Part shown: positions 8,185 through 16,511 of the stretch, in pieces
Layout: each line of letters starts with the position of its first letter
How positions within the stretch are numbered: the first letter of the stretch is position 1
Assembly (NCBI RefSeq): GCF_002902965.1
Contig: NZ_CP026106.1
Location: forward strand, 2,480,001-2,544,000
Origin: Paraburkholderia hospita
Lineage (GTDB): Bacteria > Pseudomonadota > Gammaproteobacteria > Burkholderiales > Burkholderiaceae
DNA: 64,000 bases
Direction of reading: 5' to 3'
The notes under the pieces: model-generated
Seen by the model: the letters and a program-made list of their open reading frames with translations, nothing else
What the model was told of the DNA's origin: nothing
The model's database searches: none
Made by a program: the position numbers and the translations under genes

Positions 8185-9540
8185 TCAACCCTGGCCGCGC
8201 GCTTCTTCATCGATGACCGAACGATGCCGCGTTTCCGGCATCAGCCAATACGTGACGAGCGAAACCGCGGCGCACGCGCTCACGTAGTAGAAGAACCAAG
8301 ACTCGTGGCCCGCATGCTTGAACTTAAGCGCGAGATATTCGGTCGTGCCGCCCATCACCGACGACACCACCGCAAACGGCAGGCCGACGCCGAGCGCGCG
8401 CAGCTTCGCCGGGAACAGTTCCGACTTCACGAGCCAATGGATCGACGAGAAGCCGCTCAGGATGGCGAGCGCCGCGAGGTTCAGCGCGAAGGCGGCCCAC
8501 ACGCTGTGCGTGCTGCCGAGCGCGTGCATCAGCGGCACCGTGCAGAACGTGCCGCCGATGCCGAAGATCAGCATGACGGGCCGCCGCCCGACCACATCCG
8601 ACAGCAGTCCGTAGAGCGGCTGGAAGCACATGTAGATCACGAGCGCGACGGTCGCGATCAGCGTCGCGGTATCGCGGCTGAAGCCCGTCGTGTTGACCAT
8701 GTACTTCTGCAGATAGATCGTGAACGTATAGAACGCAACCGTGCCGCCGATGCTGATGCCGATCGTCCATAGCGTTTGCATGCGATGCCGGACGAGCAGC
8801 GCAAGCAGGCTGCCGCGCTCCGACTCGCGTGACGCCTGGCCGGCGGCGAGCGTATCGGCGCGCTCGAACGCGTCCGTCTCCGCGATGCCGCGCCTCAGAT
8901 ACAGCGCGAACACGGCGAGCGCGCCGCCGATCGCGAACGGTATGCGCCAGCCCCATTCTTCGAGCTGCGTCGGCGTCAGCGCGAAGCGCTGCAACACGAG
9001 CATCAGCGCGAGTGCAACGAGCTGTCCCATCACCACCGTCACCTGCACGAAGCCGACGAAGAAGCCGCGCCGTCCCGTCGGCGCCATTTCGCTCAGGTAC
9101 GTGGCGCTCGTGCCCGCCTCGCCGCCCATGCTGAAGCCTTGCAGCAGACGCGCGCAGACGAGCACTGCTGGCGCCGCGACGCCGATCGTCGCGTAAGTCG
9201 GCGTGAGCGCGATGATCAGCGAGCCGACGCTCATCATCGCCACCGACAAGCTCAACGCGACGCGCCGTCCGTGGCGATCCGCGAGCGCGCCGATCGCCCA
9301 GCTGCCGAGCGGTCTCACCACATAACCGATCGCGGCGACGGCAGCCGCGTTCAGCAGTTGCGCCGTCTGATTGCCGCCGGGGAAAAAGGCCTTGCTGAAA
9401 TAGATCGAGAAGATCGAATACGCGAGAAAGTCATACCACTCGATCACATTGCCCGCGCTGCCGCCGATGATCGAGCGCAACCGCTCGCGCCGCGCGGCGG
9501 GGGAAGCCTGAAGCGTCAGATCATGCGGCGTTGCGGCCAT
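8185..9540 (-). CDS. MHS-family MFS permease (metabolite:H+ symporter)
   Basis: 451 residues from ATG 9538-9540, chosen because AAGGAG lies 8 nt upstream and because MAATPHDLT leads into RRERLRSIIGGSAGNVIEWY, the typical start of KgtP/ShiA/ProP-type permeases. Twelve membrane segments can be traced; the motif DRHGRR between helices 2 and 3 and LLQGFSMGGEAGTSATYLSE are family markers. Such permeases carry organic acids such as alpha-ketoglutarate, citrate, tricarballylate or shikimate. It lies 92 bp downstream of the MmgE/PrpD gene on the same strand and is presumably the importer for that enzyme's substrate. Confidence 0.92.
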   Translation of the reverse strand: MAATPHDLTLQASPAARRERLRSIIGGSAGNVIEWYDFLAYSIFSIYFSKAFFPGGNQTAQLLNAAAVAAIGYVVRPLGSWAIGALADRHGRRVALSLSVAMMSVGSLIIALTPTYATIGVAAPAVLVCARLLQGFSMGGEAGTSATYLSEMAPTGRRGFFVGFVQVTVVMGQLVALALMLVLQRFALTPTQLEEWGWRIPFAIGGALAVFALYLRRGIAETDAFERADTLAAGQASRESERGSLLALLVRHRMQTLWTIGISIGGTVAFYTFTIYLQKYMVNTTGFSRDTATLIATVALVIYMCFQPLYGLLSDVVGRRPVMLIFGIGGTFCTVPLMHALGSTHSVWAAFALNLAALAILSGFSSIHWLVKSELFPAKLRALGVGLPFAVVSSVMGGTTEYLALKFKHAGHESWFFYYVSACAAVSLVTYWLMPETRHRSVIDEEARGQG

Positions 9541-9632
9541 CCTGTGTCTCCTTGCGGCTATCGGGCCGCTTCGCTTTGTGCTTGCTGCGGTGCTGCTCGC
9601 GTAGTGCCTGCGGTACTGCGTGCGCCCTGGCG

Positions 9633-11048
9633 CTAGCCTCGCGTCGAGAGCAGGCGCACGAGTTCTGCCGCGTCCGTCTTGCTCTCGGCGTGCATGATCC
9701 ACTCGACGATGCGTTCGATCTGCTCACTGTCGACACGATGCCCGGCAAGCTTCGTCATCTTGTCGATGATTTCCGCTTCGCTCGCGAATGCATGCTCGCT
9801 GCCGCGTTGCGACTCGACAGTTTCTTCGAGCCGCGTGCCGTCGCGCAGCATCGCCTCGACGCGCACGGTGTGACGCGCGCCGCGGCCGCGTGCGGTGATG
9901 GCCGGGTCTTCGAGCACCTGCACGCGGTTCGCCAGCGCCATGCGCTGCGGGTCCGCCACCTTCGCTTCGCTGAACTGGTCGACGAACACATCGCCTTCGA
10001 GCAACAGCGTCGCGACGCAGTACGGCAGGTTGAGTTGCGCGGACGTCAGGCCCTGCGGCACATACGGCCAGCCGACATGATCGACCGTCACGCGCGAGCC
10101 GTGCACGACGATGCACTCGACGTCGTCCGCGCCGAACGGATGGCGCGCCTGCATGGCGCGGATCGCGTCGAGCGTCGTGTGGTTGCTGCCGACGCACGAG
10201 TAGAACTTCAGCGCAATGTTCATCGTCTCGAAGCGCTCGCCGAGTCCGTCGATCAGTTGCGTCAGGTCGTAGCGGTCTGTCGAGCGCGAGAACGTGCTGC
10301 AAAAACCGCCGTACGTGTTCTCGAACACATCGACGATGCCGGTGAAGCCGTTCTGCGCCAGCAGCGCGCCGTACAGCCCGCTTTGCGCGGCGCGCCCGGC
10401 ATGCATGCGCTTGACCATCGCGCCGAATTGCGCGGCCATCAGGCCCGCCGACTGCGTGCCACCGATACCGAGCGCATGCACAGTCTGCGCGGTGTCGAGG
10501 CGCAGCGCCGCCGCCGCGCCCGCCGCCGCGGAAAACACGCCGACCGTCGCGCCCGAATGCCAGCCCTGCGCAATATGTTCAGGGCCCATGCACATGCCGA
10601 CGCGCGGCCCCACTTCATAACCGGCCACACAGGCGCGCAGAAAATCGCGGCCGCTCATGCGCGCATCGGCGGGCAGCGTCTCGGCGACGGCGAGCACGGC
10701 GGGCAACGTGACGGCACCGACATGCAGCACGCCTGCGCGATGCACGTCGTCGAGTTCGAAGCTCTGGATCAGCGTGCCGTTCACGAGCGCGGCGTGCGGC
10801 GCGGACAGCTTCATCGGCGTGCCCCATACGGTGCACCCCGGGGTCGTGTCGACGCGCGCGAGCGTTTCGGCGAGGATGCGGCTCCATTCGAGCGCCGAGC
10901 CGAACAACGCGCAGCCGATGGAGTCGAGCAGCAACAACTTGATGCGCGCGATCACTTCGTGAGGAATCGCGTCGTAACGCAATTGCGCGACGAATGCCGC
11001 TACGCCGCCGGTGTAGGGGTTTGTGCCGATGTCGTGGTGCTGGTTCAT
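9633..11048 (-). CDS. MmgE/PrpD-family protein
   Basis: 471 residues from ATG 11046-11048 (MNQHHDIGTNPYTGGVAAFV); an in-frame upstream start at 11186 is not used. The family pattern is clear: LLLDSIGCALFGS (residues about 35-47), VNGTLIQSFELDDVHRAGVLHVG, GYEVGPRVGMCMGP and the lid-domain histidine region. Members include 2-methylcitrate dehydratase PrpD, cis-aconitate decarboxylase and iminodisuccinate epimerase, so a tricarboxylic or dicarboxylic acid lyase/dehydratase or epimerase is expected. No prpB/prpC is nearby, which argues against the methylcitrate cycle. Organisation: this gene then the MHS permease, with a divergent LysR gene 146 bp away. Confidence 0.88.
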   Translation of the reverse strand: MNQHHDIGTNPYTGGVAAFVAQLRYDAIPHEVIARIKLLLLDSIGCALFGSALEWSRILAETLARVDTTPGCTVWGTPMKLSAPHAALVNGTLIQSFELDDVHRAGVLHVGAVTLPAVLAVAETLPADARMSGRDFLRACVAGYEVGPRVGMCMGPEHIAQGWHSGATVGVFSAAAGAAAALRLDTAQTVHALGIGGTQSAGLMAAQFGAMVKRMHAGRAAQSGLYGALLAQNGFTGIVDVFENTYGGFCSTFSRSTDRYDLTQLIDGLGERFETMNIALKFYSCVGSNHTTLDAIRAMQARHPFGADDVECIVVHGSRVTVDHVGWPYVPQGLTSAQLNLPYCVATLLLEGDVFVDQFSEAKVADPQRMALANRVQVLEDPAITARGRGARHTVRVEAMLRDGTRLEETVESQRGSEHAFASEAEIIDKMTKLAGHRVDSEQIERIVEWIMHAESKTDAAELVRLLSTRG

Positions 11049-11128
11049 CGCGTGTCGGGCGCACTGGCGCGAAGTGGAAATTTGATGACCAGTATCCGCA
11101 CGCGACGGGCGTTTGTGAATTGCACGCG

Positions 11129-11151
11129 GTGTGATTATTATTGCGTCACAC
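11129..11151. promoter_or_regulatory. LysR-type inverted repeat between divergent genes
   Basis: GTGTGA (11129-11134) and TCACAC (11146-11151) form perfect 6-bp arms with an 11-bp AT-rich spacer, satisfying the T-N11-A rule of LysR operators. It lies in the 146-bp gap between the mmgE/prpD-like gene and its divergent LysR gene, 44 bp before the LysR start. Operator function is inferred. Confidence 0.5.
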
Positions 11152-11194
11152 GCAAGAGTGGGCAGTCCGCGAAATCGCCTGTACATGAGGGCTC

Positions 11195-12121
11195 ATGAAC
11201 CGCTTTCCCGGCGTCGATCTCGACGCGCTTCGCGCTTTTGTTGCCGTTGCATCGCACGCGTCGTTCAACGATGCCGCCATCGAACTGAGCCTGTCCGCGT
11301 CCGCTTTGACACGCCGTATCAAGCGGCTCGAAGAAGCACTCGACCTGATGCTGTTCGAGCGCACGACGCGCACGGTCGCGCTCACCGCGTCGGGCGAATT
11401 GCTGCTGCCGCGCGCGCAAAGTGTGCTGCGCGAACTCGATGCGTCGCTGCAGCTCGTCACGCAAGCGACGCGCATCCGCACGGGTCAGTTGACCATCGCG
11501 TGCATTCCCACCGTTGCGAAGTTTTTGTTGCCGAAGATCGTCGGCAGCTATCACCGGCGGCGGCCCGAGGTGCGGCTGCGACTGCTCGAAACCGATCTTG
11601 CGACGGTCGCGCGGCGTGTCGCCGACGGCGACGCGGAGTTCGGCATCGCGTTTCTCGTCAACGAAACGCCGGAGCTCGCCATCGACGAACTGCTGGTGGA
11701 CCCGTACGTGCTCGCCTGCCCCGCCGATCATCCGCTCGCGAAGAGCGAGCATGTTGCGTGGCGCGAGCTGCGCCCGTGGCCGCTGATCGTGTCGGGCACG
11801 ACGAGCGGCAACCGGCGCATGCTCGATGCCGCGTTGCGCGACATCGACTGGCGTCCGGACCGGCTGATCGAAATTGAACATCTGACGACGTCGCTCGGAC
11901 TCGTCGAAGCGGGGCTCGGTATCTCGATCATTCCGCGCTGCGCGGCGCCGCGCGACACGCAATCGCGAATCGCCATTCGTCCGCTTGTCGAGCCGACGGT
12001 TGCGCGCACAATCGGTTTGATCCGGCGACGCGATGCAGTGCTGTCGGCAGTCGCGCGGGACTTTCGTCTCGCGCTGCGCAGAATGGCGCCGCTCGATCCT
12101 TCGATGATGCAGCCGGAGTGA
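11195..12121 (+). CDS. LysR-family transcriptional regulator
   Basis: 308 residues from ATG 11195 (MNRFPGVDLDALRAFVAVAS). The HTH is at residues about 15-65 (DAAIELSLSASALTRRIKRL), followed by a normal effector domain (GQLTIACIPTVAKFLLPK onward). A Shine-Dalgarno-like GAGG is just upstream. It is divergent from the mmgE/prpD-MHS operon and most likely controls it; the LysR-type palindrome at 11129-11151 supports that. It converges with the GntR gene, the stop codons being only 28 bp apart. Confidence 0.92.
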   Translation: MNRFPGVDLDALRAFVAVASHASFNDAAIELSLSASALTRRIKRLEEALDLMLFERTTRTVALTASGELLLPRAQSVLRELDASLQLVTQATRIRTGQLTIACIPTVAKFLLPKIVGSYHRRRPEVRLRLLETDLATVARRVADGDAEFGIAFLVNETPELAIDELLVDPYVLACPADHPLAKSEHVAWRELRPWPLIVSGTTSGNRRMLDAALRDIDWRPDRLIEIEHLTTSLGLVEAGLGISIIPRCAAPRDTQSRIAIRPLVEPTVARTIGLIRRRDAVLSAVARDFRLALRRMAPLDPSMMQPE

Positions 12122-12149
12122 TGAAAGACAGGTGTGTGCCGTACCGACG

Positions 12150-12854
12150 TTATTTACTCAATTTGCGGTACAGATGGTTGGCACGTGACAGGTGCGCGTG
12201 CATGGCTTCGGCAGCCGCATCGCCGTCATGCGTCGCAATGGCGTCGACGATGCGCTGATGCTCCGCCAAGGTCAGTTCTTCCGCGCCGGGCGCACGCACG
12301 AGCGGCCGGTAGTATTCGCCCGCCCAGCGGAACAGCGACTCGACGATCGACGGGAAAATCGGATTGCCGCTGATCCTCGCGATCTCACGGTGAAACGCCA
12401 TGTCGCGCTCGATGAACTCTTCGAGATTGACCATCGAAGCCCGATGTTGCGCGACGCTCAATTGCAGTCGCGCCACGTCCTCTTCGGTCGCGCGCTCGGC
12501 GGCCATGCGCGCCGTGCCCGTTTCGAGAAAGAGGCGCGCGTGCTTGAGATGCTCGAGCATCTCCGGGTCAGTGCGCAGCAAATGCATCGCGCCGCTTGCG
12601 ATCTGGCCGATCAGCCGGTCGGCCGTCGGCACGACGACGCGCGCGCGCTCGCCATGTACGATCTCGACGATGCCCGAGCGTTCGAGCGTCTGCAGCGCCT
12701 CGCGCACGGCAGGCCGCCCGACGCCATAGATTTCCATCAGTTCCCGCTCTGACGGCAGCTGCGCGCCGGGCGCGATTTCGCCCGAGCGGATACGCTCCAT
12801 CAGACGGTCCACCACTTCCTGGTACAGCTTCCGACGCGGGATGATCTCGCCCAT
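12150..12854 (-). CDS. GntR/FadR-family transcriptional regulator of the apionate-type cluster
   Basis: 234 residues. The N-terminal winged HTH (residues about 8-75) has QLPSERELMEIYGVGRPAVR and a wing ending IVHGERARV. The C-terminal all-helical FCD domain carries metal-ligand-type residues in ERDMAFHREIARISGNP and LAEHQRIVDAI. This is the FadR/NanR-like class, normally repressors released by a sugar acid. It is transcribed in the same direction as the oiaK-oiaX-apnO-permease genes but after a 96-bp gap. The gap holds an inverted element (12876-12894) that recurs upstream of the permease, implying autoregulation and control of the cluster. Confidence 0.9.
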   Translation of the reverse strand: MGEIIPRRKLYQEVVDRLMERIRSGEIAPGAQLPSERELMEIYGVGRPAVREALQTLERSGIVEIVHGERARVVVPTADRLIGQIASGAMHLLRTDPEMLEHLKHARLFLETGTARMAAERATEEDVARLQLSVAQHRASMVNLEEFIERDMAFHREIARISGNPIFPSIVESLFRWAGEYYRPLVRAPGAEELTLAEHQRIVDAIATHDGDAAAEAMHAHLSRANHLYRKLSK

Positions 12855-12875
12855 TACATTTCAGCGACAAGCTTC

Positions 12876-12894
12876 TGGTGTAATGACAATACCA
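12876..12894. promoter_or_regulatory. putative GntR operator, copy 1
   Basis: TGGTGTAATGACAATACCA, TGGT/ACCA arms flanking 11 bp, 22 bp upstream of the GntR start codon. The same element in slightly different form occurs at 17954-17972 upstream of the permease that opens the cluster. TGGT...ACCA half sites are typical of FadR-type GntR operators. Binding is inferred from recurrence and position. Confidence 0.6.
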
Positions 12895-12950
12895 TACACC
12901 GATCGATTCTTGCGAGGAACCGCTCGCTGTATCAACTCACCGCAATGTGC

Positions 12951-14345
12951 TCACTCCACGTCGCGGCCCTCTTTGACCAATCCGAAGAACGACGCGCCGC
13001 CGATCTGCCCGCCCTTCAGCACGATCTCCAGCCCATCGCGCTGCGCCGACTTCGACCACGCGCGGCACAACGGCGCGCCCGGCGCGAGACCCGCTGCAAC
13101 ACTCAGCGCATCGATACCCAGCGTGCTCGCGACTTCGCCTGAACTGTCGCCGCCCGCGACGACCACACGCGACAGCGGCACGCGCTCCAGCAAGCATCGC
13201 ATCACTTCCGCCAGCGCGCCGCCGACGTTGCGCGCGGCTTGCTGACGCGTCAGGCCCGCATCGCGTGCGATCGCGTCGAAGCCGATCACGTCGGGATCGT
13301 CGGGACCTTCCGCACTGTGCACGATGCTGCTCACGCCGCGGCGAAGCGCATCGGCAGCGGCGCCGACCGCGCGCTCGATCTCCGCGCCGCCCGATTGCGA
13401 ACCGAGCGCGCGGCGCAGATCGAGCCGTTCGACATGAAACCCATGCGCCCGCGCCCATGCGATCTGCGCCGCCGTGACGGGCGAGCAGCTGCCGCTCACG
13501 GCGGCGATCGTCTCGACAGGTCGGGCGACAGGCAGCGAAGGCGTCGCGGGCAACCAGCCGCGCGAGCGCCAGTATGCGGCCAGCGCGTATTGCAGCCCGG
13601 ACGACGACGCGCTGAACACGCCCTCGCCGCGCCGTTCCCACACGAGGCGCCCCGCTTCGATGAGCGTTTCTTCATCGAGTACGTCGATCAGTACAACGGG
13701 TTTGTCGTCCGCACTGAGCGCATCGGCGCGCGCCGTGCCCGAGCCGTCGCGCAATTGCAGCATGTCGATCAGCTCAATCCGACGCGACGTCTGCCGCCCC
13801 AGATGCACGCGCAGATCCGCTTCGTCCATTGGCGTAACGGGATGACGCGACATCGTCGGATGACGGTCGAGCCGATAGCCCGTACCGTTCACGGCGGCAA
13901 ACAGATTGCCGAACATCTGATAACGCTTCAGCCGCGGCGCGCCGATCACCATCGGCGACCAGCGCGCGCGCGTCACGTTCACGCCGATGTCGATGGCCGC
14001 TCCGATCGAACCGACGTCCGGCGACGAGTCGAACGTCGAGCACACCTTGTATTGCAGGATAGGCGCGCCGAACGCCGCGAGACTCGCGAACGCGGCTGGC
14101 AACTCGTCGCGCATCCATGCAGGATCACGCCCGCGGGACGAACCCGCCAGCCCGACGCAACGGATCTCGGGAAAGCGCGCGAGCAGGTCGGGCGTCGGCG
14201 TGTCGAGACACAGCACCGTCGGCACGCCCGCTGCCGTCATCGCCTCCATCGCATCCGTCGAGCCGGTAAAGTCGTCACCGTAATAGGCGAGCAGCGGCCC
14301 CGCCGGAAATGCCGTTTGCGCGGAATCGTGCATACGCGTGCTCAC
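12951..14345 (-). CDS. oiaK: four-carbon acid-sugar kinase family (DUF1537), probable 3-oxo-isoapionate kinase
   Basis: 464 residues if started at GTG 14343-14345, which overlaps the oiaX TGA as GTGA; an ATG at 14333 is the alternative. The N-terminal domain has LLAYYGDDFTGSTDAMEAM, the acid-sugar-binding signature of DUF1537 kinases. The C-terminal nucleotide-binding domain has VVVAGGDSSGEVAS and LKGGQIGGASFFG. DUF1537 kinases phosphorylate four-carbon acids or branched sugar acids; next to a RuBisCO-like OiaX and ApnO the best assignment is 3-oxo-isoapionate kinase, giving the 4-phosphate. Specificity rests on context rather than on residues I can identify. Confidence 0.82.
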   Translation of the reverse strand: MSTRMHDSAQTAFPAGPLLAYYGDDFTGSTDAMEAMTAAGVPTVLCLDTPTPDLLARFPEIRCVGLAGSSRGRDPAWMRDELPAAFASLAAFGAPILQYKVCSTFDSSPDVGSIGAAIDIGVNVTRARWSPMVIGAPRLKRYQMFGNLFAAVNGTGYRLDRHPTMSRHPVTPMDEADLRVHLGRQTSRRIELIDMLQLRDGSGTARADALSADDKPVVLIDVLDEETLIEAGRLVWERRGEGVFSASSSGLQYALAAYWRSRGWLPATPSLPVARPVETIAAVSGSCSPVTAAQIAWARAHGFHVERLDLRRALGSQSGGAEIERAVGAAADALRRGVSSIVHSAEGPDDPDVIGFDAIARDAGLTRQQAARNVGGALAEVMRCLLERVPLSRVVVAGGDSSGEVASTLGIDALSVAAGLAPGAPLCRAWSKSAQRDGLEIVLKGGQIGGASFFGLVKEGRDVE

Positions 14346-15586
14346 TTCCAGAAACCAAGCGCCGCGCGCAGCGCCGGATTGCGCTCCGCGTGCTTCTCCA
14401 GCGGCACACCCTCGATGGCCGCAACCCATGCTTCGCGCAGCGCTTCGACACCTGCCGCGACGCCCTGCGGATGGCCGAAGATGCCGCCGCCCGCCGTGTG
14501 GATCAGATCGGCGCGGCCGAGCGCGGCATACGTATCGGCGGCCTGCAAGCCCGTCTGCCCCGAACTGAAGACGGGCATCGCCGTCATCGGCGCGTCGGGC
14601 ATGACGGGCGCGAGCACCGCGCGCGCCGCCGCGATGACGCTTTCATCGGACTCGCTGAACTTGTTGCGCAAGCCGTTCACGTGCAGATGATCCGCGCCCG
14701 CGAGCCGCCAGATCATCTGCCACGGCGCGTAATCCCAGCCGAGTTCAGGACTGCGCGACATATAACCCCAGCCTGCACGATGCGCATGAATGGGCACTTG
14801 CGCGTGCTTGCGCAATTCGTGCAGGCCGACCAGTCCAATTGAATTGAGCACCGCCATCACGCAGGTTCCGCCTTGCGCCAGCACGAGATCGTGACGCCGG
14901 CGCATCTGGTCGAGATCGCCCGTCACGTTGAACGCGACCATCGCTTTCTTGCCGGTGCGATCGGCGTGTTCGTTGACCACGCGCATCACCGCCTTCACGC
15001 GTTCGTCGAACGGGCAATGCGAACCGTCGGCTTGCAGTTCGTCGTCCTTGATGAAGTCAATGCCGCCTTCCACCAGCTCGCGCACCTGCTGCGCGGTCTC
15101 CTCCGGCGACAGCCCGACGCTCGGCTTGATGATCGTGCCGATCAGCGGACCATGCGTGACGCCGCTCAGCTTGCGCGTGCCGTCGATACCGAACGCCGGG
15201 CCAGGATACGCCGCCGCGAACGACGCCGGCAGCTTCAGGCCCGTGAGCCGCAAGCCCGACACCTGGCGCAGTTCGAACAGATTGCCCGCGATGGTCGACA
15301 TCAGATTCGGCAGCGACGCACCGAAGTTCTCGATCGGCCACGACAGTTCGAGCGTGCAGCGCGTGTACACCTCCGATTTCATGCCGCCCGGCAGGCTCGG
15401 CGTGTCGACGGTTTCGAGCATCTCCAGTCGCTCGACACGCGCGCCGGAACGCGCCTTGAGTTCGGGCGTCTCGCCGGGCAGCGCGACGAAGGTGCCGCTC
15501 GACTGTTCGCCGGCGATGACATCGGCGGCATGGCGCGGATCGTCGCCCGTTTCGAGCCAGTAAGTAGCGTGAATGCGTTCGCTCAC
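14342..15586 (-). CDS. oiaX: RuBisCO-like protein, probable 3-oxo-isoapionate-4-phosphate decarboxylase
   Basis: 414 residues from GTG 15584-15586, with AGGAC a few bases upstream. It is a RuBisCO large-subunit homologue lacking loop features of carbon-fixing forms: the catalytic TIIKPSVGLSPEE (Lys154) and the carbamate/metal motif GGIDFIKDDE (Lys180, Asp182, Glu183) are present, while the N-terminal domain is short and divergent. RuBisCO-like proteins of this subgroup, beside ApnO and a DUF1537 kinase, decarboxylate 3-oxo-isoapionate 4-phosphate to L-erythrulose 1-phosphate. It starts 46 bp after apnO and is translationally coupled to the kinase gene behind it. Confidence 0.87.
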   Translation of the reverse strand: MSERIHATYWLETGDDPRHAADVIAGEQSSGTFVALPGETPELKARSGARVERLEMLETVDTPSLPGGMKSEVYTRCTLELSWPIENFGASLPNLMSTIAGNLFELRQVSGLRLTGLKLPASFAAAYPGPAFGIDGTRKLSGVTHGPLIGTIIKPSVGLSPEETAQQVRELVEGGIDFIKDDELQADGSHCPFDERVKAVMRVVNEHADRTGKKAMVAFNVTGDLDQMRRRHDLVLAQGGTCVMAVLNSIGLVGLHELRKHAQVPIHAHRAGWGYMSRSPELGWDYAPWQMIWRLAGADHLHVNGLRNKFSESDESVIAAARAVLAPVMPDAPMTAMPVFSSGQTGLQAADTYAALGRADLIHTAGGGIFGHPQGVAAGVEALREAWVAAIEGVPLEKHAERNPALRAALGFWK

Positions 15587-15632
15587 GATGCAGTCCTGTT
15601 GGAAGTCAAAAGAAGACAGCGCTCAACGCGGA

Positions 15633-16463
15633 TCACGTAATGCGGCGGATGCTGTCCGCAATCTCCGCACGATCGAACACGCCCTTCCAGTCGTCGCGCA
15701 TCAGGCGCGGCTTGCCGAACTCGATTGCCTTGTTGCACGCATCGGAGAACGCGCCCGGGATCTCGTTGAAAATCACCGCGCTCAGAATGTTCATGTGGCC
15801 GAGCAGGAAATCGCGCGCGGCCTGTTCGGGCACGCCGCGTTTCACTGTTTCGTCCATCGCTTCGCGCATCACGTAAAGCAGCGTCGCGCAGATCGTCTCG
15901 GACAGGCCCGGTTCCAGCAGCGCCATCTGGTCGACGGTCAGACGGTATGAACGCAGGATCGGCTGATAGATTGTCTTCGCGACGTCTTCGCCGAGATCGA
16001 ACGCGGACTCGGGGCCCTGCATCAGCGCGCTCGTGATCGACTGCTTCGCATACGCGCCGCCGAAGAAATCGCGGCGCGCTTTCGGATCGTCATCGTTGTT
16101 GAAGATGATGGGATGACACGGATGCGCGACGAAGTAAGTCAGATCGGGCCTGTCAGGCAGATGGCCGGCGAACGGCGCGGCGGCATCGAGCGTCATCACC
16201 ATCGTGCCCGCGGGCAGCTTCGGTGCAATCTCGTGGCTGAGCTTGCCGATCAGCGTATCGGGCACGGCGAGGATCACGACCTGCGCGCCGTCGAGCGCGG
16301 CATCGACGGATACGCAATCCACGTTCAGTTCATCCTTCAGGCGCTTGCGGCCCGCTTCGCTCACTTCGATGTGCGCGACGCGATAGTCCGACTTCAGCAG
16401 GTTGCTCGAAAGACGGAAGCCCATCTTTCCGCCAGCGCCGAACAGTGCAATTTTCTCTTTCAT
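15633..16463 (-). CDS. apnO: ApnO-type D-apionate oxidoisomerase
   Basis: 276 residues from ATG 16461-16463, with AAGGAG in the leader. The Rossmann motif is IALFGAGGKMGFRL, followed by an AVPDTLIG segment, a YFVAHPCHPIIFN block and a helical C-terminal domain (LEPGLSETICATLLYVMREA) as in 6-phosphogluconate/ketol-acid-type dehydrogenases. I recognise the overall sequence as the ApnO family, which oxidises and rearranges D-apionate to 3-oxo-isoapionate with NAD+. It lies between the MFS permease and oiaX in one minus-strand operon, fitting the pathway order of import, oxidoisomerisation, phosphorylation and decarboxylation. Confidence 0.85.
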   Translation of the reverse strand: MKEKIALFGAGGKMGFRLSSNLLKSDYRVAHIEVSEAGRKRLKDELNVDCVSVDAALDGAQVVILAVPDTLIGKLSHEIAPKLPAGTMVMTLDAAAPFAGHLPDRPDLTYFVAHPCHPIIFNNDDDPKARRDFFGGAYAKQSITSALMQGPESAFDLGEDVAKTIYQPILRSYRLTVDQMALLEPGLSETICATLLYVMREAMDETVKRGVPEQAARDFLLGHMNILSAVIFNEIPGAFSDACNKAIEFGKPRLMRDDWKGVFDRAEIADSIRRIT

Positions 16464-16511
16464 CGTCCTCTCTCCTTGCAGGGGTACGTCATGTTCATGA
16501 ATATCGGTTGA

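Noticed and set aside
9531..11198. 555-codon plus-strand frame opposite the MmgE/PrpD gene
   Set aside because: Mirror of a recognised gene; Arg/His/Ala-rich without domain features.
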